64,000 bases of DNA from Vicia villosa (taxonomy: Eukaryota > Streptophyta > Magnoliopsida > Fabales > Fabaceae), in the NCBI RefSeq assembly GCF_029867415.1, contig NC_081185.1, positions 38,324,766 through 38,388,765 on the forward strand, in the 5' to 3' direction. The notes under the pieces are model-generated. The model ran no database searches. It was given only the letters and a program-made list of their open reading frames with translations, and had not been told where the DNA came from. The translations under genes and the position numbers were made by a program. Positions 10,001 through 21,579 of this stretch are shown piece after piece. Within the stretch, counting starts at the first letter, position 1, and each line of letters starts with the position of its first letter.

Positions 10001-11029
10001 TGAAGGATAGAAAAACACTTAGAAAGGGGGGGGGGGGTTTGAATAAGTGTGACTTTAAAAACTCTTAAGATAAAAAACAATTGCACAATGATTTTTATCC
10101 TGGTTCGTTGTTAACGAAACTACTCCAGTCCACCCCCTTAGAGTGATTTACCTCACTTGAGGATTTAATCCACTAATCAACCTTGATTACAATGGTTTTC
10201 CACTTAGATACCTTCTAAGTCTTCTAGAGTATTCTGATCACACCTTGATCACTCTAGGAACCTTTTACAAATTAATGTAAACAAATTCTTACAAGAGTAT
10301 TACAATGCTTCTTAATAAGCTATAATCACAACTGTGATATTTCTCTTAAGTTCTAAGCTTAAATCTCACTAAGATATTACAAAAGTAATGTGATGTTGAA
10401 GATGAAGTTTGAGAGCTTTTGAATTTGATAGCGTTTCTGTATTTTTGTGCAAGAGTTGTGTATTCAGCTTCTCATCAGAACTTCTATTTATAGGCGTTTT
10501 GAGAAGATGACCGTTGGGAGCATTTAATGCGTTGCGTGATCCGTACATCATTGCATTTAATGTTTCACTCTTTTGTCAACTACCTCGAGCCTTGCTTTTC
10601 CTGCTTTAATTGACTTTGCCTTTAATAGCTTCTAACGTTCCTTTTGTCAGTCAGCATAGCCTGCCATCTTGTACTTGCTTCTGATTTGATCTTTGTAGAT
10701 ACAACGTTTGAATATCAGAGTCATTCAGCTTGGTGCAGAGCATCTTCTTGTCTTCTGACTTTGAAGTGCTTCTAGCGTGATACCATAAGAACTTCAGTGC
10801 TTTTGCTTCTGAACTCAAGTTCTTCTGATGTCTTGCGAGAGCATGTTCTGATGTTGCATACTTGAACCTTCTGAGTCAGTGCTTCTTGCGCTGAATTGTG
10901 CATACTCATCATATATTTCCTGAAATGGAAAATGCATAGGATTAGAGTACCACATTGTCTTATACAAAATTCATATACATTGTTATCATCAAAACTAAGA
11001 ATATTGATCAGAACAATTCTTGTTCTAAC
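10001..11029 (-). repeat. 3' LTR of the Sirevirus
   Basis: On the minus strand it begins TGTTAGAACAAG at 11029 and ends TATCCTTCA at 10001. The upstream edge is fixed by the polypurine tract AAAAAGGGGGAGAT directly before it. Length is 1,029 bp. A run of about 12 G lies near 10026-10037. The TSD cannot be checked because the 5' LTR is missing. Confidence 0.8.
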
Positions 11030-11143
11030 AATCTCCCCCTTTTTGATGATGACAAAAACATATATAATTGATATGAATTTGCAATCAGAATATCAGATGA
11101 CTAAAGACAATTACACAGTTATAGCATAAGCATATAAACATAG
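11030..11143 (-). promoter_or_regulatory. Polypurine tract and distal 3' UTR of the Sirevirus
   Basis: Immediately 5' of the LTR (minus strand) is AAAAAGGGGGAGAT, a classical plus-strand primer site. The rest is 3' UTR up to the CATAG target site (11139-11143) of the solo LTR. Confidence 0.8.
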
Positions 11144-14100
11144 TGTAATACGGTGAACTGACTTTATTGAAATGTCGTGGTAAGCAAGAGTCGCCACCGA
11201 CTTTTATTTTATCCAAATTATTGAAAGGCTAAAAGAACAGAAAAAACCTTTTAAAAGAAAACTGAGTTCGGGGGGTAATTTATACAAAGGGAAGGTGTAA
11301 GGCACCCTTTGCATCCATGGTTTTCCATGGGCTCTTAATTGCTTTGCTCTTTTGAAACCAAAAGTTTAGAAATGTAGAAGAAGAAAATAAGGACTTTAGC
11401 TCGTAAATGAGCGTAGCCTTTTTGAAGGTTTATGAAAAAGTGTAAGAAAAAGATTTAAGCCAGAGCAAAGCAATTAGGGGCAAATTACCTTGACATTGTA
11501 AAAAGAGTTCTTTTAGCCTTTCAGGGCTATCCATACCATAAGAGGGTAGGAAGTCCTTTTATTTGGAGGTTGAAGGGTCGTCGAAATTATCGTTCGCCAT
11601 AAGACTGTCCCTGCCATAGGGGGGGCAGGTAGTCTAAGGGAAGGATCAGAATAGTCATCATTATTAGGCAACCAGGAGGACATCTCAGCAATAATCGAAA
11701 GGGACTATCACATCATCGTAGGCAACCTCGAGGGACGAGATCATATAACCGAACCGAAGGCAGCATCATTGGGGACTTATGATCTTTTGTGATGAGAATT
11801 AACTGAGGGAAACATTGCTGAGGTGTCCTCGTATTCGAGGGACTTGACTATTCTGCACTGAAAAAAAGGCAACAAGGCAACATGCAACAGGCAACAGAAG
11901 AGGTTACTATAAAAGGTGTGTGGGTGCACAATCACGTGGTTCAATTCAAGTAATTATCTTATAATTAGTTATTCTAAGTTCAGTTCAGAGTTGCACTCCC
12001 TAGAATTACTAACCACGCAATAATAATAATATGACAGTGTTAAGTGCCTTCAAGGCCACACAATACAACCAGGAGCAGTTACATAATAAGCCATGGGGAA
12101 GGGGAGAAAAAGCAATAAAATAAAACCCCAACCGAGCAAATAGTTTGACACAAGTAATAATTAAAAAGAAGAAATTAAAAAAAAACATAATGAGTTTTAG
12201 GGTTACCGAACGTTCGAGCTTTGACCGGTTGGTTAACCCTGAAAATTAATAAATACATGGAAAAAAGAGGGTAAGTGTAGGACGAGTTCATTAACAGACG
12301 AAGGCAAACCCTAATGTATATTTTACAAGGCAAAAATAAATATTTAAATCAATAAAGAAATCTGGACTTAGCTTCTTGATTGGCGTGGCGCGTATCTGAA
12401 GAATCCTGGGGTAACCTTGAAAATTTGCACAAAGAAAAGAAATTTTTAGTGTATGAGTGATCTAACGACAAACCTCACAAACCCTGATTCAGGGCTCAAG
12501 CTAACCATGGTTAATGAAATAATAAAAAAAACAAATTAATTAATTATTGATTTTCAACCTAATTAATTAAATTGGCAAAAATAAATTTTCGATTAAATTG
12601 TCTAACCCTAATAAGTATTTTAATCAATTAAAAGAGATATTAAACTAATTAAATAATTAAACAAAATTAATTTAATCATTTAATCAAATAAATAAAAAAA
12701 GAAGAGTTATTAACAATTAAATAAAATTAATTATTTAATTATAACATAAATATTAAAAATAAATGATTATGATTTTATGAAAAAGAAGAGAGAAAAAAAA
12801 GAGATTAAAAGAAATTTTATTTAAAAAATAAGAAAAAACAATTAAATAGAAAACTAGTTAATGAATAAATAAAAAATAAAAAAATTGGAAAACTTAGCTG
12901 GTAATCCTGTGTGGTGCGTCTGGGGGGTCTATGGTTGGGGAGCATTCTTGGAGCGTTAGATCTGACTACATGAAGATCCAACGGTAGTGGTGCGATGGCG
13001 CACCAAGAGCCTCTTCTTGCGACACACAGGGAACCTGGTAGCATGTTACTTTTGAAAAAAAATAATGTTGGGATGGGGGATCGAACCCACACCCCTATAC
13101 TCACACAATACCATAGCCAACTCAACCACACGCTTCTGCTGTTCAAATAACGCATTGATGAAATAATATAGAAAGCCAAGTCATTGAACGAAACACGCGC
13201 GCCACATTCAAACTGGCCAATGGTATTACGCCACACCATCATCTTCAACCTTGGTTCTGGTTTTGTTTACTACGTTTAGCTAGGATTTAGCTACGTACAT
13301 TTGGTAGTTAAAACACCTGCCTACATCAAAACTTCATACAAGCCATGAAAATTAAATACAAAAGCATGGATGAGTTCGTCTATTCATCGCGAACCCAATT
13401 ATACCTGCAATTAGGGTTAATTCGTCCTGTATCAAAAAGACCCAATTTAAATTCTAAAACCCTAACCATGGCATATCGTAATATGAGCAAGCAACGATCT
13501 AATTAAACATTCAGAAACATTCAGAGCACCAAAACGCACAACCAGATGCAGTCAAAACATGTTTATCCACAACAAATCATAGAATTCGAATTCAAAATTT
13601 TTGAGAGAAAACCGTGGCTTATGGGGGATGGTTCTCAATGTTTCACGACCTTGTAACAATCGGCACAGCTTCAGGAGTGATTCAGGAATGTGAATTAATC
13701 TTCAAATCTCCCTGAATGTGGCTGCAACTTTGGACCCGAGTTGGTGGTTTTCTTGAAATTTCAAGAACTCGATTGGAGTTCTTCTGACTGCCAAAAACCT
13801 CCCTAGGGGTCTGCAATTGTTCCCTATTTATCATGGAATGAATTAGGTTAACAATATTTGATAAAATCTCCTTGAATCCTTGATTGTCAATTTGAAGAAA
13901 TTGATTGAAAATATGATTTTCAATCTTTCTATATTTGCCAAATTCCAAAATTTTTCACTCAATCTTGGGGAGCACGAAGTTATATGGAATATGGGAGTAA
14001 AGGACGATTGGATTTGATTCAAATTGGTCCCTTAAACCATATCTTTGATTTTCTATTGATTTATTTGTTTTTAATCATTTTTAAATAAATAAAAATCCAT

Positions 14101-14992
14101 AATAAATCCAATAAATAAAAAAATTTTGTGGAAATTGGATTGTGGACTCTTAATACCATGAGGAAGGAGATTGGATCATAAAGAGTGGGGCCTCTTTGTA
14201 AAAATATTCATTTTGAAGCCTTTTTCTTCACATTTTTCCCCTTGAAATTTCCCAACTCTAACAAGGCATATCTCCCTCAATTTTTAAGATATGGAGGAGT
14301 TCTAGGATTTTTTGGAAACCTCAAGATGTCCTCTACAAGACACTTTGGAAACTTTTTTGCATTTGGAGATTTTATCTTGATGATATGGGCTTTGACAAAA
14401 AACTGCTTTTGGTTGACTTTCAAAAAGGACCTATAATCTTTTGATCCATATCTCTCAAATGAAGCATTTTTGGACTTGGCTTATGAGAGACAAAATTGTA
14501 GAGAATTCAATTTTCTTCAAATTGAGATTTGGATGGAAAATTTCTGATGTTCCATGTAGGAGTTATGGCTGGTCAAAGTTCAGTTGACTTTCTCCTATGA
14601 AAACCCTAATTTAGAAACTTTTGGTTTTGTTGATTTTTGATCTTTTCTTGATGAATCATGATCAATCATTGATCAAATGATGAATGATACTTCAAAATAA
14701 GGTTGTTGACAAAAAATCAGGAGTTTTGACTGTACTTTAACCACAGTTGACTTTTAGGTCAAACTAGTCGACTGTCGACTTTATGAGTAATTGAGTGGTC
14801 AATCCTTGGAATTGAAACTTGAATCTTGTCATGGAGATAGTTTGCATTGGAGCCTTTGATTCATTGATTTTGCTTAGAGAATTTGAAACCCTAATTCCTT
14901 GATCCATTGTTTAGGAGAGTGTGTCTTTGAGTCTTGAGTCTTGGTACGAGCTTGGGAAGTAAAATGAGATGGGCAAATTTTGGGGTATGACA
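11144..14992 (-). repeat. Solo LTR of an Ogre/Tat-type element
   Basis: It runs TGTAATACGG to GGGTATGACA on the plus strand (TGTCATACCCC at the minus-strand start). CATAG occurs at 11139-11143 and 14993-14997, a perfect 5-bp TSD. Length is 3,849 bp with no internal region. Near the minus-strand 3' end it carries the conserved ACCTTCCC block (about 11280-11309) and a PBS-like GAGTCGCCA (11188-11196). A tRNA-like module lies at 13077-13135. ORFs inside it, including one of 143 codons at 12817-13248, show no protein features. It is related to, but distinct from, the LTRs of element A. Confidence 0.9.
13077..13135 (-). other. tRNA-like box A/box B module in solo LTR
   Basis: The minus strand has TGGTTGAGTTGG (box A-like, 13117-13128) followed by GGGTTCGATCCC (box B-like, 13077-13088). 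The sense is that of the LTR. The box B and T-arm inverted repeat are well preserved, while the acceptor stem is not recognisable. Confidence 0.5.
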
Positions 14993-14997
14993 CATAG

Positions 14998-15884
14998 TGT
15001 GTGAATATGTCTCCCCCTGAGATTAACAATCTCCCCCTGAAATAAATACTGGAAGAATTTATAAATAAAAGACTTCCCTGAGTATTTTTCATTTCAGTCG
15101 AGACGTTCACATTTTCCTAGAACTTTAGAACATTCAGAGCCTCTGCTTCTTGCTTCCATAGGACAACTTCAGAGCTTTGAATTTCTTCTTGAAACATAGC
15201 ATGCTTGATTGTATCAGAACATTCTTGAATGTACCAGAGCATCATCAAAGCATCTTTACATCCTGAAATGTTTCAGAACAAACTAGACGACAAAAGTCAG
15301 AGTATGAATGAATCAAAACATTCTTTTAAGAAAGAACATGTATCAGAGCAATGCTAGAAAAACTATCAGAGCAAACTTTGATAAGTTCTTAAAAAGAATA
15401 TGTATCAGAACATATGAGGGATAAGAATGTGTTAGAGCATATTCTACCACGAGAATATCAAAACATTCTTCCTTCTTGCTTCTGATCTTGAAGCTTCAGA
15501 GCACTAAGCTTGCTTCAAATTCCAAGAACATGTTTCTTTATAGAATTGCTTTTCCCCATGTATTTGCTTCTCATGTTGAGCTTTTTCAGAATATCTTCAA
15601 TCCTGCAAAAAAATCTCAAAGACATAGAACTTGCAAATAATGTTAGGAATGTTGAGACTTAATCCCAGCAACTGATATAGTAAACCAAATCAATTATCAC
15701 ATTTCTCCCTCTTTTTGTCATAACATCAAAAAGAATATAAAAGATTCAGATGAAAAACAAACAATATGAGAGAAGAAGATAATATTTCATTGATTCAAAA
15801 AAATATCAGAAGATACAAAGATAGAAGCAGATGCAAGAAACAAATGCAAGAAACAAGAAAACAACTAAGACTAAAGGACTACGA
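14998..15884 (-). other. Proximal 3' UTR of the Sirevirus with extra polypurine-like motifs
   Basis: Non-coding sequence between the env-like ORF and the LTR. Plus-strand TCTCCCCCTGA occurs at about 15010-15020 and 15031-15041, and TTCTCCCTCTTTTTGTCA near 15704. These are minus-strand polypurine-like tracts resembling the one at 11030. Multiple polypurine tracts upstream of the 3' LTR are a known Sirevirus trait. Many short CAGA(G/A)CA(T/A) phrases follow. No ORF is seen. Confidence 0.6.
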
Positions 15885-18209
15885 CTAGCCTAGCTTAGAA
15901 ACTATCTTGGCCAGAAGGTTTTGAATCTCAGAAGTGCTTGTAGACTGCGTCTTCATGAATGAGTGAAACTCATTGTGAGTATCTTCATGCTTATCCAAAC
16001 GAGAAGCAAGATCAGCTTGATTCTTTTGAAGAGCCTTCATGGCGTTCACCAGAATAGAAGGTTCATCAGAAGAAGCTTCACAGCTATCATTCAAAGGATT
16101 AGCATGCTCAACAGTAGTATCAATCATGAGAACATCATCTTGATTTTCCTGAACAGGAAGTTTCTCAACAGTATGATTCTCAGCACTTTGCTTCTCAGCA
16201 TCAGCTTCTGACATAGAAGCATCTTCAGCATATTCTGGAGCAGGGATATCAGAATCTTCACTCTCAAGAGCTTGAAGAATCTCAGCCAGATTCTTTGGAG
16301 GTGTAGGAGCAGCAACTTCTGAAGGATATTCAACAACTGGATATACCATATCTGGTGCTTTCTCTGAGGGATTCTCCCTTAGCCAATTGAATAAAGACTG
16401 AAAGTCTCCAGTCAGAACAGTGAATTGAGGCTTCCACACAACCATAGAAAGGCATGGTTCATCTTCCAGCTCATCTACAAACTTCTTCTCCTCAAGAGAT
16501 CTCCAATTTCTGATTGGATGATAGTACTTACCATCATCAAGCTCCAAGCAGTAACCAGAAGAACCAGATGCCTCAGCAACGCATCTCTTCTGGATGTTCA
16601 TAGCATCAAACTGAAAGTCCTTCTTAAAAATTTTCCATAAGCCTCGAATAACAACATGATCCAACTGGGAGTCATGAGCAGCTCTCAAATTTTCCATCCT
16701 AGTTCTGAACTTGAGCTTGAATAAGTCAAAACAGACATCAAGAGAAGGTTCAGGAGGATTAAAGGTGAAACGATAATCAGGGTATAGAAGGCAATAGGGT
16801 TTGGATTTTCTTGAAGGTAAATAATGAGTTAAAGGAGATGGAGAATCTGCGGTGAAGGTGGATGAAGATGAATTTTCAGAAGGTGTTAGGGGAATGGCAT
16901 TTAGTGGTTTAGGGTTCAGAATTTGTGTAGAAGGAGGTGGTTGGTAACTGTTTGGGATAGAGAAGGAATTTTGGGGTTCAGAAGGAGGAAGCTTTTTCTG
17001 AGAGGAACAGACAGAAGCATCTGCACGAAAAGCTTTCTTAAGACGCTTATCAAGGTATTCATCAGATTGTACTTTGAGAGGATCATAGAGTTGCTTCTGC
17101 TTCTTAGCTAGCTTAGCATTAGGTCCTGCTTCTGAGGCCTTTCTCTTCAACTTATTTTCTTTCTTCTTCTGTTCTTTCTTTCTCAACTCATCCAGAGATG
17201 GAAGATTTCTCCCTCGAATCCATGCAGGATCAACAGAGGTTTGAGCTTTTACACATGACTTCAAATAGCACTTAACAGACTTGTCTAGCTCTTCTTTGAA
17301 CATGTGAGAGAAACGCTCAATTGGGATTCTTCTAGTCAGAATGTCTGGAAATATTATTGGAATAGAAGTTACCTTCTGAATCAGTTGCATCCTTTGTAAA
17401 TCAAAGGCATTCAGAATGTGTCCTTGAATGACAGTTAAGAACTTGGGCGAACCAACAGCTCTCAGAAGATCCATCAAGTCACTTTCTATAAGAATATCTG
17501 AAATCATTCTGGCAAGAGGAATAGTGTTCTTCTTGAAATTTGGATTCTTCTTACGTTCTTCATCTCTTGATTCTTCAATATTTGTCTTCAAATGTTGAAA
17601 GAGAACGTTAGAGAGATTAACTTGTAGACCTTTTCCAATGCAGAAAAGTACATACTTCTGATCCTGATTTACATATGTTGCAGTAAGAGATCGCTTTCTA
17701 TGATAGAGGGATCCTAAAATAATCTCAGCCCAAACTGTATAGGAAGACTTCAAAGAAGTAGTTTGATGAGATGCAGATCTAGAAGAAGACAATTCTCGAT
17801 CAACTTTCTCCCAATCAACTCTACCAGGAAGAGCACCTGTGATTCCATCTGAGTCATCAAGACCATACAACTTCCTTATCATATTCTCAATCACAACAAC
17901 TTCATGCCCTAATACGAAGGAGATGATAGCAGTTTGAGTAACTGTTGCATGAGTCCAGAAATCCATAACCAAAAGAGGATAAACTGGTCCAATCAATCTT
18001 TCAAAGTATTTTGAGCAACCTTGCACCAGCATTGCAGCCTTGGTTTTTAAATCATTCTCCAACAGATTTTCAAAATCCACCATTGTTTCACATAGAACTT
18101 CCAATTCTTCATGTGGAATAAAACAAGTCTTCAAGGGATGATATCCATATTTGTGTTGAACAAGATGTGCAGAAAACATTTTGTTTTGAGTACTTGAGGA
18201 TGAAAGCAT
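15885..18209 (-). CDS. Sirevirus env-like ORF (774 aa), intact
   Basis: An uninterrupted 774-codon ORF lies downstream of copia pol, the place of the env-like gene in Sireviruses. The N-terminal half (about 10-335) is globular with a conserved-looking FWTHATVTQTA segment. A very basic stretch follows (about 342-373, KKEQKKKENKLKRK), like a nuclear localisation or nucleic-acid-binding region. Next comes a Ser/Pro-rich linker, a second folded part (about 500-610), an acidic tail and a probable C-terminal coiled coil (about 722-774). I see no signal peptide and no clear transmembrane segment, so the name env-like rests on position and not on features of a membrane glycoprotein. Its openness contrasts with the two stops in the adjacent pol. 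Confidence 0.75.
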   Translation of the reverse strand: MLSSSSTQNKMFSAHLVQHKYGYHPLKTCFIPHEELEVLCETMVDFENLLENDLKTKAAMLVQGCSKYFERLIGPVYPLLVMDFWTHATVTQTAIISFVLGHEVVVIENMIRKLYGLDDSDGITGALPGRVDWEKVDRELSSSRSASHQTTSLKSSYTVWAEIILGSLYHRKRSLTATYVNQDQKYVLFCIGKGLQVNLSNVLFQHLKTNIEESRDEERKKNPNFKKNTIPLARMISDILIESDLMDLLRAVGSPKFLTVIQGHILNAFDLQRMQLIQKVTSIPIIFPDILTRRIPIERFSHMFKEELDKSVKCYLKSCVKAQTSVDPAWIRGRNLPSLDELRKKEQKKKENKLKRKASEAGPNAKLAKKQKQLYDPLKVQSDEYLDKRLKKAFRADASVCSSQKKLPPSEPQNSFSIPNSYQPPPSTQILNPKPLNAIPLTPSENSSSSTFTADSPSPLTHYLPSRKSKPYCLLYPDYRFTFNPPEPSLDVCFDLFKLKFRTRMENLRAAHDSQLDHVVIRGLWKIFKKDFQFDAMNIQKRCVAEASGSSGYCLELDDGKYYHPIRNWRSLEEKKFVDELEDEPCLSMVVWKPQFTVLTGDFQSLFNWLRENPSEKAPDMVYPVVEYPSEVAAPTPPKNLAEILQALESEDSDIPAPEYAEDASMSEADAEKQSAENHTVEKLPVQENQDDVLMIDTTVEHANPLNDSCEASSDEPSILVNAMKALQKNQADLASRLDKHEDTHNEFHSFMKTQSTSTSEIQNLLAKIVSKLG

Positions 18210-18716
18210 GAATTCACTCTGAGATTCAGTTTAGAAACTAGGGTTTATGCAAGAACGAGAAGGAGAGAAATGAATGAAAGAGACAATGAATGAAGAGGGA
18301 GAATGTAAAGAGATGAATTGTTATGGAAATGAGTTTATATAGAGACGGATTTGAAATGAAATGCAATATGCGTTTGAATGAACATGATTACAGAAAAAAA
18401 CAAAGAATCAAATGCATTTAATGAGAAATGACATTAGGAGAGATAACATAATATTTGAAATGATTTGCACAGTTACCTAGGGCGGCGTCTGCTCAACTGC
18501 ACGCGTACTTGTCCAAATAGAGTGAACACGTGTTCAATCATCTAGAAAGCTGGTGACAGCTGCCTTGCTTTAAAAGAGATTCTAAATCAACTTAGATAAT
18601 GAAACGTTAGTAATAACAGAATCATAACTTCTAATTGATCAACATCAGAACTTCTTATAAGAAGATAAAACAACTTCATTTCAGAACTAATCCATACGTC
18701 AGAACTTCTCATCTTT
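18210..18716. other. Spacer between copia pol and env-like ORF
   Basis: Non-coding, AT-rich. It may hold the leader of a spliced or subgenomic env-like transcript (inference). No splice site is convincing by eye. Confidence 0.4.
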
Positions 18717-20548
18717 TTATTCTGGGCATAAATCCATACTGATATTCTTTAGAATGAACTTAAACCTATCTTCAGCAAGGGGTTTTGTAAAGATATCAGC
18801 CCATTGATGGTCTGTATCAACAAAGTTCAAAGATAGAACACCCTTCTGAACATAGTCCCTAATGAAATGATGTTTGATCTCAATATGTTTAGCTTTGGAA
18901 TGCAAGATTGGATTCTTAGATAAAAAAATAGCAGAAGTATTATCACAGAAGATAGGAATGTTACTCTCATATATCTGATAATCTTCTAGCTGACTCTTCA
19001 TCTAGAGCATCTGTGTACTACATCCAGCAGCAGCAACATATTCTGCTTCTGTTGTAGAGAGGGCAATGGAAGCTTGCTTCTTACTGTACCAGGAGATTAT
19101 ATGACTTCCAAGAAATTGACAACTTCCAGAAGTACTCTTTCTTTCAATTCTATCTCCAGCGTAAACAGCATCACAGAATCCTACTAAGTTGTATTCTTTA
19201 GATCTTCTGTAGACTAAACCAACATTAGTAGTACCTTTCAGATACCTCAGAATTCTCTTAACAACTATTAAGTGAGATTCTCTAGGATCTGATTGGAATC
19301 TTGCACACAGACAAACACTGAATAAAATATCAGGTCTAGAAGCAGTGAGATATAGAAGAGATCCAATCATACCTCTGTATAACTTCTGATCTACCTTTTT
19401 ACTTACCTCATCCTTACCTAAGACACACGTTGGATGCATAGGATTTTTTGCTTCTTTGCTTTCAGAAAGATTAAACTTCTTCAGAAGTTCTTTCACATAC
19501 TTGGTTTGATGAACATACGTTCCTTCTGATGTTTGATTGATCTGGATCCCAAGGAAATACTTGAGTTCTCCCATCATGCTCATCTCAAACTCAGCCTGCA
19601 TAGACTTAGCAAAATCCTTTCCAAGTGTAGCATTAGATGTTCCAAAGATAATATCATCAACATAAATTTGGCCAATTAAAAGATCCTTTTTAAAGGTTTT
19701 ACAAAAGAGAGTAGTATCCACTTTTCCTCTAGTGAAACCATTATCCAGAAGGAAAGAACTTAATCTTTCATACCAAGCTCTAGGAGCTTGCTTCAATCCA
19801 TATAATGATTTCTTTAATTTAAAGACATGATCTGGAGACTTAGAGTCTTCAAAACCAGGAGGTTGGTGGACATAGACTTCCTCATCTATATAACCATTTA
19901 AGAAGGCAATCTTAACATCCATCTGATATAGAGTGATGTTATGTTGAGTGTCAAAAGAAGTCAATAAGCGAATAGATTCTAATCTGGCCACTGGTGCAAA
20001 GGTTTCTGTATAGTCAATACCTTCTTGCTGACTATAGCCCTGAGCCACCAGTCTGACTTTGTTTCTTACAACTTCTCTTTTTTCGCTTAGCTTGTTTCTA
20101 AAGACCCACTTCGTACCAATGATATTAAATCCTTTTGGTCTAGGAACAAGATCCCCCACGTCATTCCTTATAAACTGATTTAGTTCTTCTTGCATGGCAA
20201 TTATCCAGTCTGCATCTTCTAGAGCTTGATCAACAGAAGTTGGCTCGATTAGAGAAACAAGACCTAATTGACATTCTGCATTGTTCTTAAGGAATGCTCT
20301 TGTTCTGATATGATCTTCTTTCTTTCAAAGAATGACATCTTCTAAGTGAGCAGAGATGAGTCTAGAAGATCTTATGACAGTTGGCTCTTCAGAAATTATG
20401 AGATTCTCTAAAGAAGCAGCAACTTGATCTTCTGATCCTTTGCTTCTGGGTTCTTCAGCTTCTGATACTTTTCTTCTTGGTTCTCCAGCTTCTGAAATTG
20501 AGATATCTATATCTACAAAATTCAAGAACTGCTTTGGCTTTTCAAGAA
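18717..20548 (-). pseudogene. Copia reverse transcriptase/RNase H with two in-frame stops
   Basis: One reading frame runs across the whole interval. It starts in a variable charged linker (repeated AGEPRRK/AEEPRSK) and enters the RT domain, with GTKWVFRNK, VARLESIRLL, LYGLKQAPRAW and the catalytic YVDD (residues 178-181 counted from the Met at 20193-20195). It continues into RNase H with STTEAEYVAAAGC and ends at ADIFTKPL. Stops interrupt it at 20325-20327 (TGA) and 19002-19004 (TAG). The RNase H motif near CDAVYAGD has Val where the family has Asp, losing a catalytic residue. Integrase, protease and gag are absent upstream of 20548. Confidence 0.9.
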
Positions 20549-20606
20549 CTCTTTTTTTCTTCAATTGTTGAGAGATCAAGATTTGTGTTGGTGAAGAAAA
20601 AAAGAG
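20549..20606. repeat. Breakpoint hairpin: 14-bp inverted repeat with flipped 30-bp spacer
   Basis: CTCTTTTTTTCTTC (20549-20562) and GAAGAAAAAAAGAG (20593-20606) are perfect inverted repeats. The 30 bp between them equal the reverse complement of 52098-52127 in the intact LTR copy, while the sequence right of the hairpin matches that LTR directly. Sequence left of it is Sirevirus coding DNA. This marks the junction between the two elements and a local inversion. Confidence 0.9.
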
Positions 20607-21299
20607 TGAAATGGATGGTGGTTTAGCTCAAAGTTTGTGAGGTTCAAGATGTGACTCACAAACTTTATGAAAGAAAAAGAGCTTTGGTGAATTTGGTAGG
20701 GATGAGGAGAGAAATTGCAAGGGGTTTGTTGGCTTTCCAAGCTTTAGAAATGAGGGAGTAGAGACCTCTATTTATAGGATGGGAGCAAGAGTAGTGGCAA
20801 TTTGGTCTTTTTGCATTTGGTAATTAACTTGTGTTTAATTGGTGTTTAAATGGTAAAATGGTATTTAAATGGTAAAATGGAGCTTAAATGGGTTTAATGA
20901 AGGGAATTATTTTTGATGAGGTGGAAAATTGGTAAAATGACAAAAATGATCAAAGAAAAAAGTGTTTGGTGCCAAAATGATGTCATGCTTCCCTCTTTTT
21001 TTCAAATTTCGTCCAGGGAAATCGATTTCCTATATGGGTAAATCGATTTCCATAGTGAAATTTTCAAAAATCCATTTTCTTGCACTGTTTTGATTTTTGC
21101 CCGATCTTTTACCTGTAAAATATAAACAAAAGAGGCAAAATACATATTTTTGGATTTTGGTTAGTATAAAACAAATAAAAAGCTAGAAATGCTTGATGGT
21201 TCCCCTCAAAGACAAAATGATACCTCAAGATTGTGATCTTGATTGATGATTGAAATGCAAATGATGTATGATCTTAGGGTCAAAAATTGAGGTATGACA
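20593..21299 (-). repeat. Truncated 3' LTR of element B
   Basis: Matches 52128-52835 of the full LTR with roughly 1.4% differences counted by eye. Its minus-strand start TGTCATACCTC is at 21299. The remaining 2.5 kb of this LTR is missing beyond the hairpin breakpoint. Confidence 0.9.
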
Positions 21300-21579
21300 G
21301 ATACCTTTATTTAAGTTTCTTCTATCCGGAAATGTGAGGGTTAAAATCCTCAGCTCGACGTAATTGAAGAGACTTAAATATAAAACACACAATTTTTAAA
21401 CCTAAGGTATGATGCGATGCTAATGGATGCATCAAGTATGATTATGGAATAGAGAGGAATATAACACCACTGGGGAGATAAGAAAGGATTCCACTGGGGA
21501 AAAGGTATGTGTCATCCAGGAATAAAACTTGGACTTCACAGGAGAAAGAGACAGTCAACAGAAGCGTTCAAGAGTAAAC

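Larger units (their letters stand above)
10001..20548 (-). mobile_element. 5'-truncated Sirevirus (SIRE/Maximus-type Ty1/copia)
   Basis: Reading the minus strand: RT and RNase H (20548-18717), an env-like ORF (18209-15885), a 3' UTR with polypurine motifs, and a 3' LTR (11029-10001). An env-like ORF downstream of pol, together with LTRs starting TGTTAGAAC, is typical of the Sirevirus lineage. Gag, protease, integrase and the 5' LTR are absent, because the element stops at the hairpin breakpoint 20549-20606. A solo LTR (11144-14992) interrupts the 3' UTR. The element is dead: it is truncated and has two stops in pol. Confidence 0.85.

Noticed and set aside
10026..10037. G-tract as a G-quadruplex or regulatory feature
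   Set aside because: A single G run in a Sirevirus LTR end is common and length-variable, and there is no set of four runs.
12817..13248. 143-codon ORF in the solo LTR
   Set aside because: It spans the tRNA-like module and low-complexity ends and shows no domain. LTRs of this type are non-coding.
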